This document shows positions 16,745 through 24,273 of a stretch of DNA of 64,000 nt, one piece after another. The position numbers were made by a program, and so were the translations under genes. Position 1 is the first letter of the stretch. Every line of letters starts with the position of its first letter. Location of the stretch: NCBI GenBank assembly GCA_021770845.1, contig JAETQF010000009.1, forward strand, positions 25,782 through 89,781, given 5' to 3'. This DNA is from Oscillospiraceae bacterium (GTDB lineage Bacteria > Bacillota > Clostridia > Oscillospirales > Oscillospiraceae). A model generated the notes under the pieces. It saw only the letters and a list, made by a program, of their open reading frames with translations. It made no database searches and was not told the origin of the DNA.

Positions 16745-16796
16745 GACGATCACTCCTCACTCCAAAATAGGGCAAAGCCCAAATTCTTCTGAGGAT

Positions 16797-16825
16797 ATCA
16801 TATCACGTTTCCCCGCCGCGCACAA
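16797..16825 (-). promoter_or_regulatory. Sigma-A promoter of the phosphate acyltransferase gene
   Basis: Minus strand TTGTGC (16820-16825), 17 bases, TATGAT (16797-16802), some 50 bases upstream of the start codon. Confidence 0.6.
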
Positions 16826-16842
16826 GGACAAATCCGCTCTTT

Positions 16843-17787
16843 TTACCGTTTTTTTGCCAAAAAGGCGTGCCAGCCGCCCCGCTCCCGGTGCTGGGCCACG
16901 GCAAAGCCGTTTTCCTCCAGGGCGGCGCGCACCTCGTCCTGCCGCCCGTCGATGATGCCGGAGGTGAGGAAGGCCCCGTCCGCCGTCATGAACTCCCCCG
17001 CCTTGGCCGACAGGGGGATGATCACGTCGGCCACGATGTTGGCCAGCACCACCCGGTTCTGCCCCGGCGCCAGCCTTGCCGCCAGCCGTTTGTCGCTGAG
17101 CACGTCCCCGGCGAGCACTGCCAGCCGGTCGGGGCCGACGCCGTTGAGGGCGGCGTTCTCAAAGGCCACGTCCGCCGCCTTGGGGTCGATGTCCACCCCC
17201 ACCGCCCGCTCCGCCCCCAGGGCCAGGGCCGCAATGGCCAGGATGCCCGAGCCGCAGCCCAGATCCAGCACCCGGTCGCCGGGGCGCAGCGCCTCCTCCA
17301 GCAGCTCCAGGCACAGCTGGGTGGTGGGGTGGCTGCCGGTGCCGAAGGTGAGGCCGGGGTTGAGGTACAGCGGCACGCGCCCCTCCGGCACAGGCTGGCC
17401 CCGCAGCCAGTCGGGGACGATGTAGATCCGCTGCCCCACCGGGATGGGCTGATAGTACTTCTGCCAGGAGGTGGCCCAGTCCTCCTCCCGGAGGGAGACG
17501 GTCTGGGGCTCGTACTCCTCCAGCCCCGCCAGATACCGCCGGAGCTGCCGCTGTCCCTCCTCATTGTCCGGGACGTAGAACTTGACCCGGCTGGCCCCCT
17601 TCATCCGGGCCGCCAGCCCCTCGTCCACATAGTCCCAATACTGCCGGTTCTGCTCCAGGAAGCGGAGGAACTCCCCCTCCTCCTCCACCACCAGCCCGGT
17701 CATGCCGTTGGCGGTGAGGGCGTCGCACACCCCGTCCAGCCGATCCGCCGGGACGGGGAGGGTGACCTCTAACCATCTGTCGTCCAT
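16843..17787 (-). CDS. prmA: Ribosomal protein L11 methyltransferase
   Basis: 314 residues, normal for PrmA. The N-terminal ~95 residues form the L11-recognition domain, and the C-terminal Rossmann methyltransferase has the SAM motif VLDLGCGSGIL and the post-IV motif ANIVADVI. GLTFGTGSHPTT just ahead of motif I is diagnostic. It trimethylates L11 on the ribosome. It is the last gene of a three-gene operon with the small membrane protein and XRE regulator upstream (10-base gap). Confidence 0.95.
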   Translation of the reverse strand: MDDRWLEVTLPVPADRLDGVCDALTANGMTGLVVEEEGEFLRFLEQNRQYWDYVDEGLAARMKGASRVKFYVPDNEEGQRQLRRYLAGLEEYEPQTVSLREEDWATSWQKYYQPIPVGQRIYIVPDWLRGQPVPEGRVPLYLNPGLTFGTGSHPTTQLCLELLEEALRPGDRVLDLGCGSGILAIAALALGAERAVGVDIDPKAADVAFENAALNGVGPDRLAVLAGDVLSDKRLAARLAPGQNRVVLANIVADVIIPLSAKAGEFMTADGAFLTSGIIDGRQDEVRAALEENGFAVAQHRERGGWHAFLAKKR

Positions 17788-17797
17788 AGGGAACGCC

Positions 17798-18112
17798 TCA
17801 TTTCACGTTGATCGACTTCACGCTGTCCAGGCGGATCAGCTTCTCGCACTCGGTTTTCTTCCCCACGTTGGCCAGCACCAGGGCCCAGTCCTCGTCGGCG
17901 TCCAGGATTTTGCACTCCTTGCCGTACACGTCGAAGTCCCCGGCCTCCACGGTGAGCTCCACCGTCCGGCCGATGTGCTTGCGCACCTGCTCCCCCAGCC
18001 CCGCCGCCCGGACGGATCCGATGCCGTTTTCCCGCAGGAGCCGCTCCAGCCGGCTCATCTTGCCCATGAGGACAAGCACCATGATAAACGCGAATATGCC
18101 AAAGTATTCCAT
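17798..18112 (-). CDS. Small membrane-anchored protein with a beta-barrel-like domain
   Basis: 104 residues of unknown function. One N-terminal membrane helix (about 4-17) is followed by a charged linker and a ~58-residue soluble domain beginning GRTVELTVE and ending LIRLDSVKSINVK. That domain aligns with the C-terminal domain of the XRE regulator encoded immediately upstream (shared pattern GK.V.LT...C.I.D.D..WA.V...KK...LI.L). AGGAGG lies ahead of the ATG. The gene sits between the regulator (13-base gap) and prmA (10-base gap), so it is operonic with both. Confidence 0.75.
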   Translation of the reverse strand: MEYFGIFAFIMVLVLMGKMSRLERLLRENGIGSVRAAGLGEQVRKHIGRTVELTVEAGDFDVYGKECKILDADEDWALVLANVGKKTECEKLIRLDSVKSINVK

Positions 18113-18125
18113 CGCCCGGCCCTCC

Positions 18126-18611
18126 TCAGTTCAGCTCCAGCGGGGAGCGGCGGGCCGTCTCCCCGTCCCGCAGGAAGGTGACGGTGCTGATGGCGGCCAG
18201 GGGGATGAGCCGCATCTCGTTCTTGCCCGGCTTTTTCTTGTTCACCACTACCTCCACGTTGGCCCAGGCCCCGTCGAAATCCTGGATGACGCACCAGTCG
18301 TGGATAATGGGCATACCACTGTCGTCGTCGTAAAAGGTGAGCCTCACCCGCTTCCCCTGGGCCTGCTTCAGCAGCCTGGTCACCGGGGGCTTGACGGGCG
18401 TCCCCTTCTCGTCCACCCCGTCCTGGAGGAGGTAGTCGCAGCTCACCTCTAAAATTTGCGCCATGCGCACGATCTTGTCCGTCTCCGGATAGGCCGCGTC
18501 CGACTCCCAGCGGCTCACCGCCTGCCGGGTCACCTCCAACTGTTCCGCCAGCTGCTCCTGGGTCAGGTTCTTGGCCCGCCGGGCCTCGGCCAGCTTGTTT
18601 CCGAAACTCAT
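18126..18611 (-). CDS. XRE-family regulator with Sm-like C-terminal domain
   Basis: 161 residues. Residues 1-65 are a Cro/CI-type helix-turn-helix (NLTQEQLAEQLEVTRQAVSRWES). The C-terminal ~85 residues (from about QGKRVRLTF) form a small beta-rich domain matching that of the membrane protein encoded next. AGGTGA precedes the ATG. The recognition helix is very similar to that of the membrane XRE regulator at 61.8 kb, and both genes have the same upstream motif, suggesting a common operator. Targets beyond its own operon cannot be inferred. Confidence 0.85.
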   Translation of the reverse strand: MSFGNKLAEARRAKNLTQEQLAEQLEVTRQAVSRWESDAAYPETDKIVRMAQILEVSCDYLLQDGVDEKGTPVKPPVTRLLKQAQGKRVRLTFYDDDSGMPIIHDWCVIQDFDGAWANVEVVVNKKKPGKNEMRLIPLAAISTVTFLRDGETARRSPLELN

Positions 18612-18686
18612 AACATCACCTCATGGATTGGATGTCCCCAGCATACCAAAACCGGCCCGGATCACCAGCAAGTTCCCGTTTCACAA

Positions 18687-18703
18687 TGTAACGTTTGGGT
18701 TTC
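18687..18703. promoter_or_regulatory. Candidate XRE operator, copy 1
   Basis: TGTAACGTTTGGGTTTC lies 76 bases upstream of the XRE gene. It matches 14 of 17 positions of a site found 69 bases upstream of the other related XRE gene (61863-61880). Confidence 0.45.
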
Positions 18704-18723
18704 CCCGGGCCCGGGAGGGCGGT

Positions 18724-18936
18724 TCAGCCGGGGAGATCGGCGCGGCCCAGGAGGTAGTCGGTGGTGACGTCCAGATAATCCGCGATGGCAACCAGCGTTT
18801 CATAGTCAGGGCGGCGTCTGCCAGCTTCATAATACTGGTAAGCGCGGGGTGTCATTTTTAGATGCTCCGCCACTTCTTTTTGCATAACCCCTTTTTGAGT
18901 ACGCGCCTGTCTCAAACGATCTGCAAATGGTACCAT
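18724..18936 (-). CDS. Small XRE-family DNA-binding protein
   Basis: 70 residues from the ATG at 18936, which has AGGAGA nine bases upstream. The protein is a single helix-turn-helix domain: GVMQKEVAEHLKMTPRAYQYYEAGRRRPDYETLVAIADYLDVTTDYLLG. There is no effector domain. It is divergent from the DUF6809-like gene, and the inverted repeat TTGACACAGTCAA in the shared region overlaps the -35 box of that gene, so it probably represses it and perhaps itself. Confidence 0.87.
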   Translation of the reverse strand: MVPFADRLRQARTQKGVMQKEVAEHLKMTPRAYQYYEAGRRRPDYETLVAIADYLDVTTDYLLGRADLPG

Positions 18937-18952
18937 ATTTTTTCGTCTCCTC

Positions 18953-18981
18953 TTGACACAGTCAAGTTGTTCCTGTATAAT
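18953..18981 (+). promoter_or_regulatory. Consensus promoter overlapped by an inverted-repeat operator
   Basis: TTGACA (18953-18958), 17-base spacer, TATAAT (18976-18981): perfect sigma-A consensus. TTGAC-ACA-GTCAA (18953-18965) is an inverted repeat covering the -35 box, a likely binding site for the divergent XRE protein. Confidence 0.8.
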
Positions 18982-19027
18982 CGAAGTGAACAAACCGACT
19001 GTATAGCTGGTGAAAGGGGTCACGATC

Positions 19028-19285
19028 ATGACAGATTTAATGGAAGCCCTGTTTACCTACGCCCAGGAGCACAGCGTCGCGCCTCTCCTGGCCGAGGAAG
19101 GGGCGTACAGGAGCAGCATCTGCTGCGCCGAGCGGCAGGAGGAACAGCTCCGGGCGGCGCTGGACGAACAGACCTCCGCCCGGCTGGACGCCCTGCTGCG
19201 GGAGCAGGATCTGGCCCGGTGGATCGAGGAGCGGGCGGCGTTCCGCGCCGGCTTCCGGATGGCGCTGGAGCTGGCCCGGTCATAG
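19028..19285 (+). CDS. Small DUF6809-like protein
   Basis: 85 residues from the ATG at 19028 (GAAAGGGG upstream). It is mostly helical, with a Glu/Arg-rich heptad-like middle and a C-terminal AAFRAGFRMALELA segment that resembles small clostridial proteins of the DUF6809 group, which are often found next to XRE regulators on accessory elements. Function is unknown. The last six bases overlap the 3' end of thiI on the other strand. Confidence 0.65.
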   Translation: MTDLMEALFTYAQEHSVAPLLAEEGAYRSSICCAERQEEQLRAALDEQTSARLDALLREQDLARWIEERAAFRAGFRMALELARS

Positions 19286-20452
19286 ATCCAGCATGATCCG
19301 CTCGACGCCCGCCACCGCGTCCTCCACCATGGCCTCCACGTCCAGGGCCCGCTCCGCCTCCTCCAGCTCCTCCGGCTTGGGCTTGGTGCGGGGGTGCTTG
19401 GGGGTGAACACGGTGCAGCAGTCCTCATAGGGCAGGATGGAGGTTTCAAACGTCCCGATTTTCCGGGAGATCCGCACGATCTCCTCCTTGTCCATCCCCA
19501 CCAGGGGGCGCAGGACGGGGAGGGTGCACACCCCGTCGGTACACACCATGGCGTCCAGGGTCTGGCTGGCCACCTGGCCCACCGACTCGCCGGTGACCAG
19601 GGCCTGGATGCCGTTTTTCTCGGCCACCCGGCAGGCGATCCGCATCATGAACCGCCGCATGAGGATGGTGAACAGCTCCTCCGGGCAGGAGCGGCGCAGC
19701 TCCTCCTGGATCTTGGTGAAGGGCACCACGTGGACGCACTGCTTGCCCGTGTAGGGCACCAGCAGCCGGGCCAGATCCAGCACCTTCTCCTTGGCCTCCG
19801 GGGAGGTGTAGGGGTAGGAGTAGTAGTGGATCATGTCCACAATGACCCCCCGCTTGGCGATCATCCAGGAGGCCACGGGGGAGTCGATGCCGCCGGACAG
19901 CAGGGACAGCGCCCGCCCCCCCATGCCCACGGGCAGGCCCCCCGCCCCGGGCTCCGGGTCGGCGTGGACGTAGGCGTCGAAGTCCCGCACCTCCACGTGG
20001 ATGGTGAGCTCCGGGTGGTGCATATCCGCCGTCAGGTGGGGGAACCGCTGGTGGAGCTCCCCGCCCACGTACTGGGACAGCTGGATGGAGGTCATGGGGA
20101 AGGACTTGTCCGCCCGCTTGCTCTCCACCTTGAAGGATTTGGCCGCCCGGAGCTTGTCCCCCAGGTAGTCGGCGGCGCAGTCGGTGATGGCGTCCTTGTC
20201 CTTGGGGCAGGCCCGGGCCCGGCACAGGCCCACCGCCCCGAACAGTTTCGTCATGGCCGTCCACGCGCCCTCGAAGTCCGCCGTGTCGTCCAGCGGCTCC
20301 ACGTAGGTGGTGGACTGGCGGGTGTATACCTTGAAGGGGCCGTACTTCTTCAGCCGCCGCTTGGCGTTGCCCATGAGCTTTTCCTCAAAGCCCCGGCGGT
20401 TCAGGCCCTTTAATACCATTTCGCCCTGCTTGAGCAGGATGATCTCTCCCAT
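19280..20452 (-). CDS. thiI: tRNA 4-thiouridine synthase
   Basis: 390 residues. The N-terminal ferredoxin-like and THUMP domains (1-170) are followed by a PP-loop ATPase domain with LLSGGIDSPVA. The protein lacks the C-terminal rhodanese domain of the E. coli enzyme, as in most Firmicutes. It adenylates U8 of tRNA for sulfur insertion, usually with a partner cysteine desulfurase, which is not adjacent here. AAGGGA lies eight bases before the ATG. It converges on and overlaps the DUF6809-like gene. Confidence 0.95.
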   Translation of the reverse strand: MGEIILLKQGEMVLKGLNRRGFEEKLMGNAKRRLKKYGPFKVYTRQSTTYVEPLDDTADFEGAWTAMTKLFGAVGLCRARACPKDKDAITDCAADYLGDKLRAAKSFKVESKRADKSFPMTSIQLSQYVGGELHQRFPHLTADMHHPELTIHVEVRDFDAYVHADPEPGAGGLPVGMGGRALSLLSGGIDSPVASWMIAKRGVIVDMIHYYSYPYTSPEAKEKVLDLARLLVPYTGKQCVHVVPFTKIQEELRRSCPEELFTILMRRFMMRIACRVAEKNGIQALVTGESVGQVASQTLDAMVCTDGVCTLPVLRPLVGMDKEEIVRISRKIGTFETSILPYEDCCTVFTPKHPRTKPKPEELEEAERALDVEAMVEDAVAGVERIMLDL

Positions 20453-20505
20453 GTCAATTCCCTTGCTTTCTTCAATGTGTCAAATATGCCGTTTTCCCGT
20501 GTGCT

Positions 20506-20582
20506 GTAGGGGAGGGGCTTGCCCCTCCCGCCTTGAAGGGTCAGAGACCCTTTCCCACGGGAGGGGCAAGCCCCTCCCCTAC
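20506..20582. repeat. Pair of inverted REP elements (BIME-like)
   Basis: Two 25-base REPs, 20506-20530 (plus) and 20558-20582 (minus), identical to those in the RAYT gene, flank a small hairpin AAGGGTC-AGA-GACCCTT (20535-20551). The unit lies between thiI and comF and forms one large cruciform. Confidence 0.85.
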
Positions 20583-20627
20583 ATGGTCGGCGATGGACGT
20601 GTGCCACCGGCACACATCGCCCCGCCC

Positions 20628-21278
20628 CTACCGGCGGGCCCGGGCGAGCGTGAGGGCCACCACCGTGTCCGCCCCGGCGGCGCGCAGGCAGGCGGCGCAT
20701 TCGCCCAGGGTGGATCCGGTGGTCACCACGTCGTCCACCAGCACCACCCGCTTCCCGGACAGATCCAGCCCCGGCCTGGCCCGGTAGGCCCCGGCGATGT
20801 TGGCCCGCCGCTCCTCCTCCGTCCGGAGGCGGGACTGCTCCCCGGCGGCCCGGATCTTCTCCAGGGTTGGTTCCACGGGGATGCCAGTGACCGCTCCCAC
20901 CCGGCGGGCCAGCAGCTCCGCCTGGTCGTAGCCCCGCCGCTTTTTCCGCTTGGGGTGGAGGGGCGCCCAGGTGACGAGATCCACCGTGCCGTCCCAGCGG
21001 TCGGACAGGCACTGGGCCATCAGCTCTCCGAACAGGGCGGCGTGGGCGGCGCCGCCGTTGAACTTGTAGCGGTGGACGCCCTCCCGCACCCCGTCCCGGT
21101 ACCACAGCGGGGACAGGCAGGCGCCGCAGCCCTCCACCGGGCCGCCCGGGCCGTCCGTCCAGGGAAGGATCCCCTCGCACAGGGCGCACATCCCCTCCTC
21201 GCCCCGCTCCAAAATCCGGCCGCAGAAGGGGCACTTGGGCGGGTAGAGCAGCCCCAGCAGGGCCTGGAACAGCTTCAC
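20628..21278 (-). CDS. ComF-family phosphoribosyltransferase-like protein
   Basis: 216 residues starting at GTG 21278, whose GTGA overlaps the stop of the upstream RHH gene. The N-terminal zinc-finger part has CPFCG and CALC and later CGAC. The PRTase domain ends with the PRPP loop VVLVDDVVTTGST. ComF is needed for DNA uptake in competent bacteria and is widely conserved in others, possibly helping DNA processing at the inner membrane. Length is slightly short but complete. Confidence 0.92.
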   Translation of the reverse strand: MKLFQALLGLLYPPKCPFCGRILERGEEGMCALCEGILPWTDGPGGPVEGCGACLSPLWYRDGVREGVHRYKFNGGAAHAALFGELMAQCLSDRWDGTVDLVTWAPLHPKRKKRRGYDQAELLARRVGAVTGIPVEPTLEKIRAAGEQSRLRTEEERRANIAGAYRARPGLDLSGKRVVLVDDVVTTGSTLGECAACLRAAGADTVVALTLARARR

Positions 21279-21460
21279 GGCCCGTCGTCCCCGGGCAGGG
21301 GGTCGATGGGGCCGTTCTTTTTCTCGAAGTCCAGCACGCACTGGTTCATCAGGTACAGGATCTGGCGGCTCATGGAGCGGCCCTCGTAGGCCGCCACCGA
21401 CCGGAACTTGTCGTGGAGCTCCCGGTTCATGCGGATGGTGAGGTAAATCTTGTCCTTCAT
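21275..21460 (-). CDS. Small Arc/ribbon-helix-helix-like protein
   Basis: 61 residues. The N-terminus KIYLTIRMNRELHDKFRSVAAYEGRSMSRQILYLMN has the strand plus two-helix pattern of Arc/MetJ DNA-binding proteins. A GGGGG ribosome site is present. It overlaps the comF start by four bases. It may be a small regulator or an orphan antitoxin-like protein; no toxin is beside it. Confidence 0.7.
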   Translation of the reverse strand: MKDKIYLTIRMNRELHDKFRSVAAYEGRSMSRQILYLMNQCVLDFEKKNGPIDPLPGDDGP

Positions 21461-21629
21461 TGGCCCAGCCCCCTTTTCAGGCAGTCATAGGACAACAATA
21501 CCCGATGGATTGATTTTTAGCGAAGTTTCAAGGCGTTTTTAAGGCATAAAATCTGGGGCGGGGACGCCGCCGCGGGACAGGGTTGGAGCCCGCCGTGGAG
21601 CGGCTGGACAGGCTGCACATGAAAAACGC
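21461..21629. other. Intergenic region without a recognised gene
   Basis: About 170 bases between the RHH gene and the secG terminator. I see no coding frame with a ribosome site and no clear RNA element. Confidence 0.5.
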
Positions 21630-21671
21630 AAAAAATACCGCCCGGAGGAGCTCCTCCAGGCGGTATTTTTT
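21630..21671 (-). terminator. Terminator after secG
   Basis: A long stem (AAATACCGCC and inner GGAGGAG-CTCCTCC) with flanking A and T tracts on both sides. It lies nine bases past the secG stop. Confidence 0.8.
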
Positions 21672-21679
21672 CGCGGATG

Positions 21680-21916
21680 TTACAGCAGGCAGATGACCAG
21701 GGTGAGGATCATAAAGACCACGGCCACCCACTTGGTCATGCGGGCCAGCCGGGCGTCGGCGGACTTGGCCTTGTTCTTGGACAGGAAGGTGTCCGCGCCG
21801 CCGGCGATGGCGCCGGACAGGCCGGCGCTCTTGCCGGACTGGAGCATGACGATGGCCACCAGGGCCAGGGCCACGATGAAGTAGATGATGGACAAAACGA
21901 TCTGGGCGGTAGTCAT
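21680..21916 (-). CDS. secG: Protein translocase subunit SecG
   Basis: 78 residues with two membrane helices (about 5-27 and 57-77) joined by a Gly/Ser-rich loop with SGKSAGLSGAIAGGADTFLSKNKAK, the classical SecG signature. It is part of the SecYEG channel. The ATG at 21916 is ten bases after AAAGGA; an in-frame ATG three codons earlier is only one base from that site. It is monocistronic, ending at a strong terminator. Confidence 0.95.
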   Translation of the reverse strand: MTTAQIVLSIIYFIVALALVAIVMLQSGKSAGLSGAIAGGADTFLSKNKAKSADARLARMTKWVAVVFMILTLVICLL

Positions 21917-22065
21917 GTGACTCATATCCTTTCCGTTGAAGGGTTTTTTCTGAAAACGGGCGGTCTGCCCCCGCAAGTGTAAGCTATGATACCACATCCG
22001 GCGGCAGATTGCAAGGGGTATTTCCCGGCCGGGCAGGAAAAAAGGGCGCCCGCTTGGTTTGCCTG

Positions 22066-22094
22066 TTGAAATGGCTCTGGAAATTTGCTATAAT
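22066..22094 (+). promoter_or_regulatory. Sigma-A promoter of the recJ-rel operon
   Basis: TTGAAA (22066-22071), 17-base spacer, TATAAT (22089-22094). This excludes coding starts upstream of about 22100. Confidence 0.8.
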
Positions 22095-22154
22095 AAGATG
22101 TTATGTATCAGGAGAGGAGGCCCCAGGCGGGGCGGAAAAGCAGGGTATGACGGG

Positions 22155-24218
22155 ATGAAATACGACAACTGGAAGATACGGGGGCCCGGCCTGCCCAGCC
22201 TCCGCCGGGAGCTGGAGGAGGCGGGACTTGCCCCGCTGTGCGCCGCGGTGCTGGCCGCCCGGGGGATCGGGGGCCGGGAGGAGGCCGCCCGCTTCCTGGC
22301 CGACGGCCCGGAGCGGTTTCACGATCCCTTTCTGCTGAAGGACATGGACAGGGCCGTGGTTCGGGTGCGCCGGGCCATCGAGGCGGGGGAGACGGTGTGC
22401 GTCTACGGCGACTACGACGTGGACGGCATCACCGCCACCTGCCTGCTCACCGAGGCGCTGGCCCTGCTGGGCGGGAAAACGGTCAGCTATATCCCCGACC
22501 GCTCGGAGGAGGGCTACGGCCTGAACCCCCGGGCGGTGGAGCGGCTGGCGGGGCAGGGGGTCACCCTCATCGTCACCGTGGACTGCGGCATCACCGCGGC
22601 GGCGGAGGTGGACTACGCCCGCGCCCTGGGGGTGGACGTGGTGGTGACCGACCACCACCACTGCAAGACCGCCATCCCCGACGGGGCGGCGGTGGTGGAT
22701 CCCCGGCGGCCCGACTGTACCTATCCCTTCCCGGAGCTGGCGGGGGTGGGGGTGGCCCTGAAGCTGGCCCAGGCCCTGGCGGGCCGGGAGCGGGAGGAGG
22801 AGCTGCTGCTGCGCTTCGGGGAGCTGGCCGCCATCGGCACCGTGGCCGACGTGATGCGCCTCACCGACGAGAACCGGGCCCTGGTGCGGCAGGGGCTGGC
22901 CCTGCTGGCCCGGACAAAGCGGCCCGGGCTGCGGGCGCTGCTGCGGGAGGCGGGGCTGGAGCCGGGGGCTGTGCCCACGGCGGTGACCATCGGCTACGGG
23001 CTGGCCCCCCGGATCAACGCCGCCGGCCGGATGGAGCAGGCCATGGTGGCCCTGGAGCTCCTCCTCACCCGGGACGTGGATCGGGGGGAGGAGCTGGCGG
23101 GTATCCTGTGCAGCCTGAACCGGGAGCGGCAGGCCATCGAGATGGAGATCTACCGCCAGTGCGACGGCATTTTGGAGGAAAACCCCGCCCTGGCCGAGCC
23201 CTGCGTGGTGATGGCGGGGGAGGGCTGGCACCAGGGGGTGGTGGGCATTGTGGCCTCCCGGCTGGCGGAGAAGTACGCCTGCCCCACCTTTATGATCAGC
23301 CTGGAGCACGGCCTGGGCAAGGCGTCCTGCCGTTCCTTCGGGGGGTTCAACCTGTTCGCCGCCCTGGAGCGGTGCGCCCCCCTGTTCGAGGCCTACGGCG
23401 GCCACGAGATGGCGGCGGGCTTCACCATCCGGGAGGAGAACATCCCCGCCTTCCGGGAGCGGATCCGCGCGCTGGTGTCGGAGTACGCCGGGGGGGAGCC
23501 CATGGAGGCCTCCATCGACGTGGACGCGGAGGTGGACGACTGCGCCATGCTGAGCACCGGTCAGGTGGACGGCCTGTCCGTGCTGGAGCCCTTCGGGACG
23601 GGCAACCCCAAGCCGGTGCTGCTGCTGCGCTCGGCGGCGGTGCTGTCCTGCTGCGACGTGGGCAACGGGCGGCACCTGAAGATGCGGGTGCGGCGGGACG
23701 GGGTGGTGCTGGACGCCATCTTCTTCTCCGCCAACTGCGCCCAGTGCGGCGTGTCCCCGGGGGACAGGCTGGATCTGCTCTTTCACCCCCAGATCAACGA
23801 GTTCCGGGGCAGCCGCGCGGTGCAGCTTCAGATCTGCGACCTGCGCCCCGCCCCCACCCGGGCCCAGCTGGAGCGGGAGCTGTTCCGGCGGCTCCAGGAG
23901 GGGGAGGCCCTGTCCCGGTGGGAGGCGGGGCTGCTGCTGCCCTCCCGGCAGGATTTTGCCCGGCTGTGGCGCTTTTTGGAGCGGGCCTGCGCCGGGGACG
24001 GGGCGGATCCCGGCCCCGCCCTGCTGAAGCAGGCCGCCCGCCAGCCGGACGGACGGTGGGCCTATGGCCGCACCCTGGTGTGCCTCTATGTGATGGGGGA
24101 TCGGGGGCTCCTCGCGGTGGAGCGGGAGCGGCTGCGCCTGTGCCGCCCGGAGCGCAAGGTGGATCTGGAGCAGGCGGAGCTGATGCGGCAGCTCCGGATC
24201 TTTTTGGACGAGAATTAA
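22155..24218 (+). CDS. recJ: Single-stranded-DNA-specific exonuclease RecJ
   Basis: 687 residues from the ATG at 22155. DHH-family phosphoesterase motifs are present: YGDYDVDGITAT (motif I), VDCGI (II), TDHHH with D166-H168 (III) and the DHHA1 motif GGHEMAAGFTI. A C-terminal ~130-residue domain of lower conservation follows. RecJ degrades single-stranded DNA 5'-3' in recombination and mismatch repair. The frame runs upstream to 22059, but that part precedes the transcription start. rel follows 55 bases later, as in many Firmicutes. Confidence 0.94.
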   Translation: MKYDNWKIRGPGLPSLRRELEEAGLAPLCAAVLAARGIGGREEAARFLADGPERFHDPFLLKDMDRAVVRVRRAIEAGETVCVYGDYDVDGITATCLLTEALALLGGKTVSYIPDRSEEGYGLNPRAVERLAGQGVTLIVTVDCGITAAAEVDYARALGVDVVVTDHHHCKTAIPDGAAVVDPRRPDCTYPFPELAGVGVALKLAQALAGREREEELLLRFGELAAIGTVADVMRLTDENRALVRQGLALLARTKRPGLRALLREAGLEPGAVPTAVTIGYGLAPRINAAGRMEQAMVALELLLTRDVDRGEELAGILCSLNRERQAIEMEIYRQCDGILEENPALAEPCVVMAGEGWHQGVVGIVASRLAEKYACPTFMISLEHGLGKASCRSFGGFNLFAALERCAPLFEAYGGHEMAAGFTIREENIPAFRERIRALVSEYAGGEPMEASIDVDAEVDDCAMLSTGQVDGLSVLEPFGTGNPKPVLLLRSAAVLSCCDVGNGRHLKMRVRRDGVVLDAIFFSANCAQCGVSPGDRLDLLFHPQINEFRGSRAVQLQICDLRPAPTRAQLERELFRRLQEGEALSRWEAGLLLPSRQDFARLWRFLERACAGDGADPGPALLKQAARQPDGRWAYGRTLVCLYVMGDRGLLAVERERLRLCRPERKVDLEQAELMRQLRIFLDEN

Positions 24219-24273
24219 CCGGGCGGGAGGCCCAGCAGGGCCCCCGGAAAAGCCCGGCAAGGAGGATCCAACC

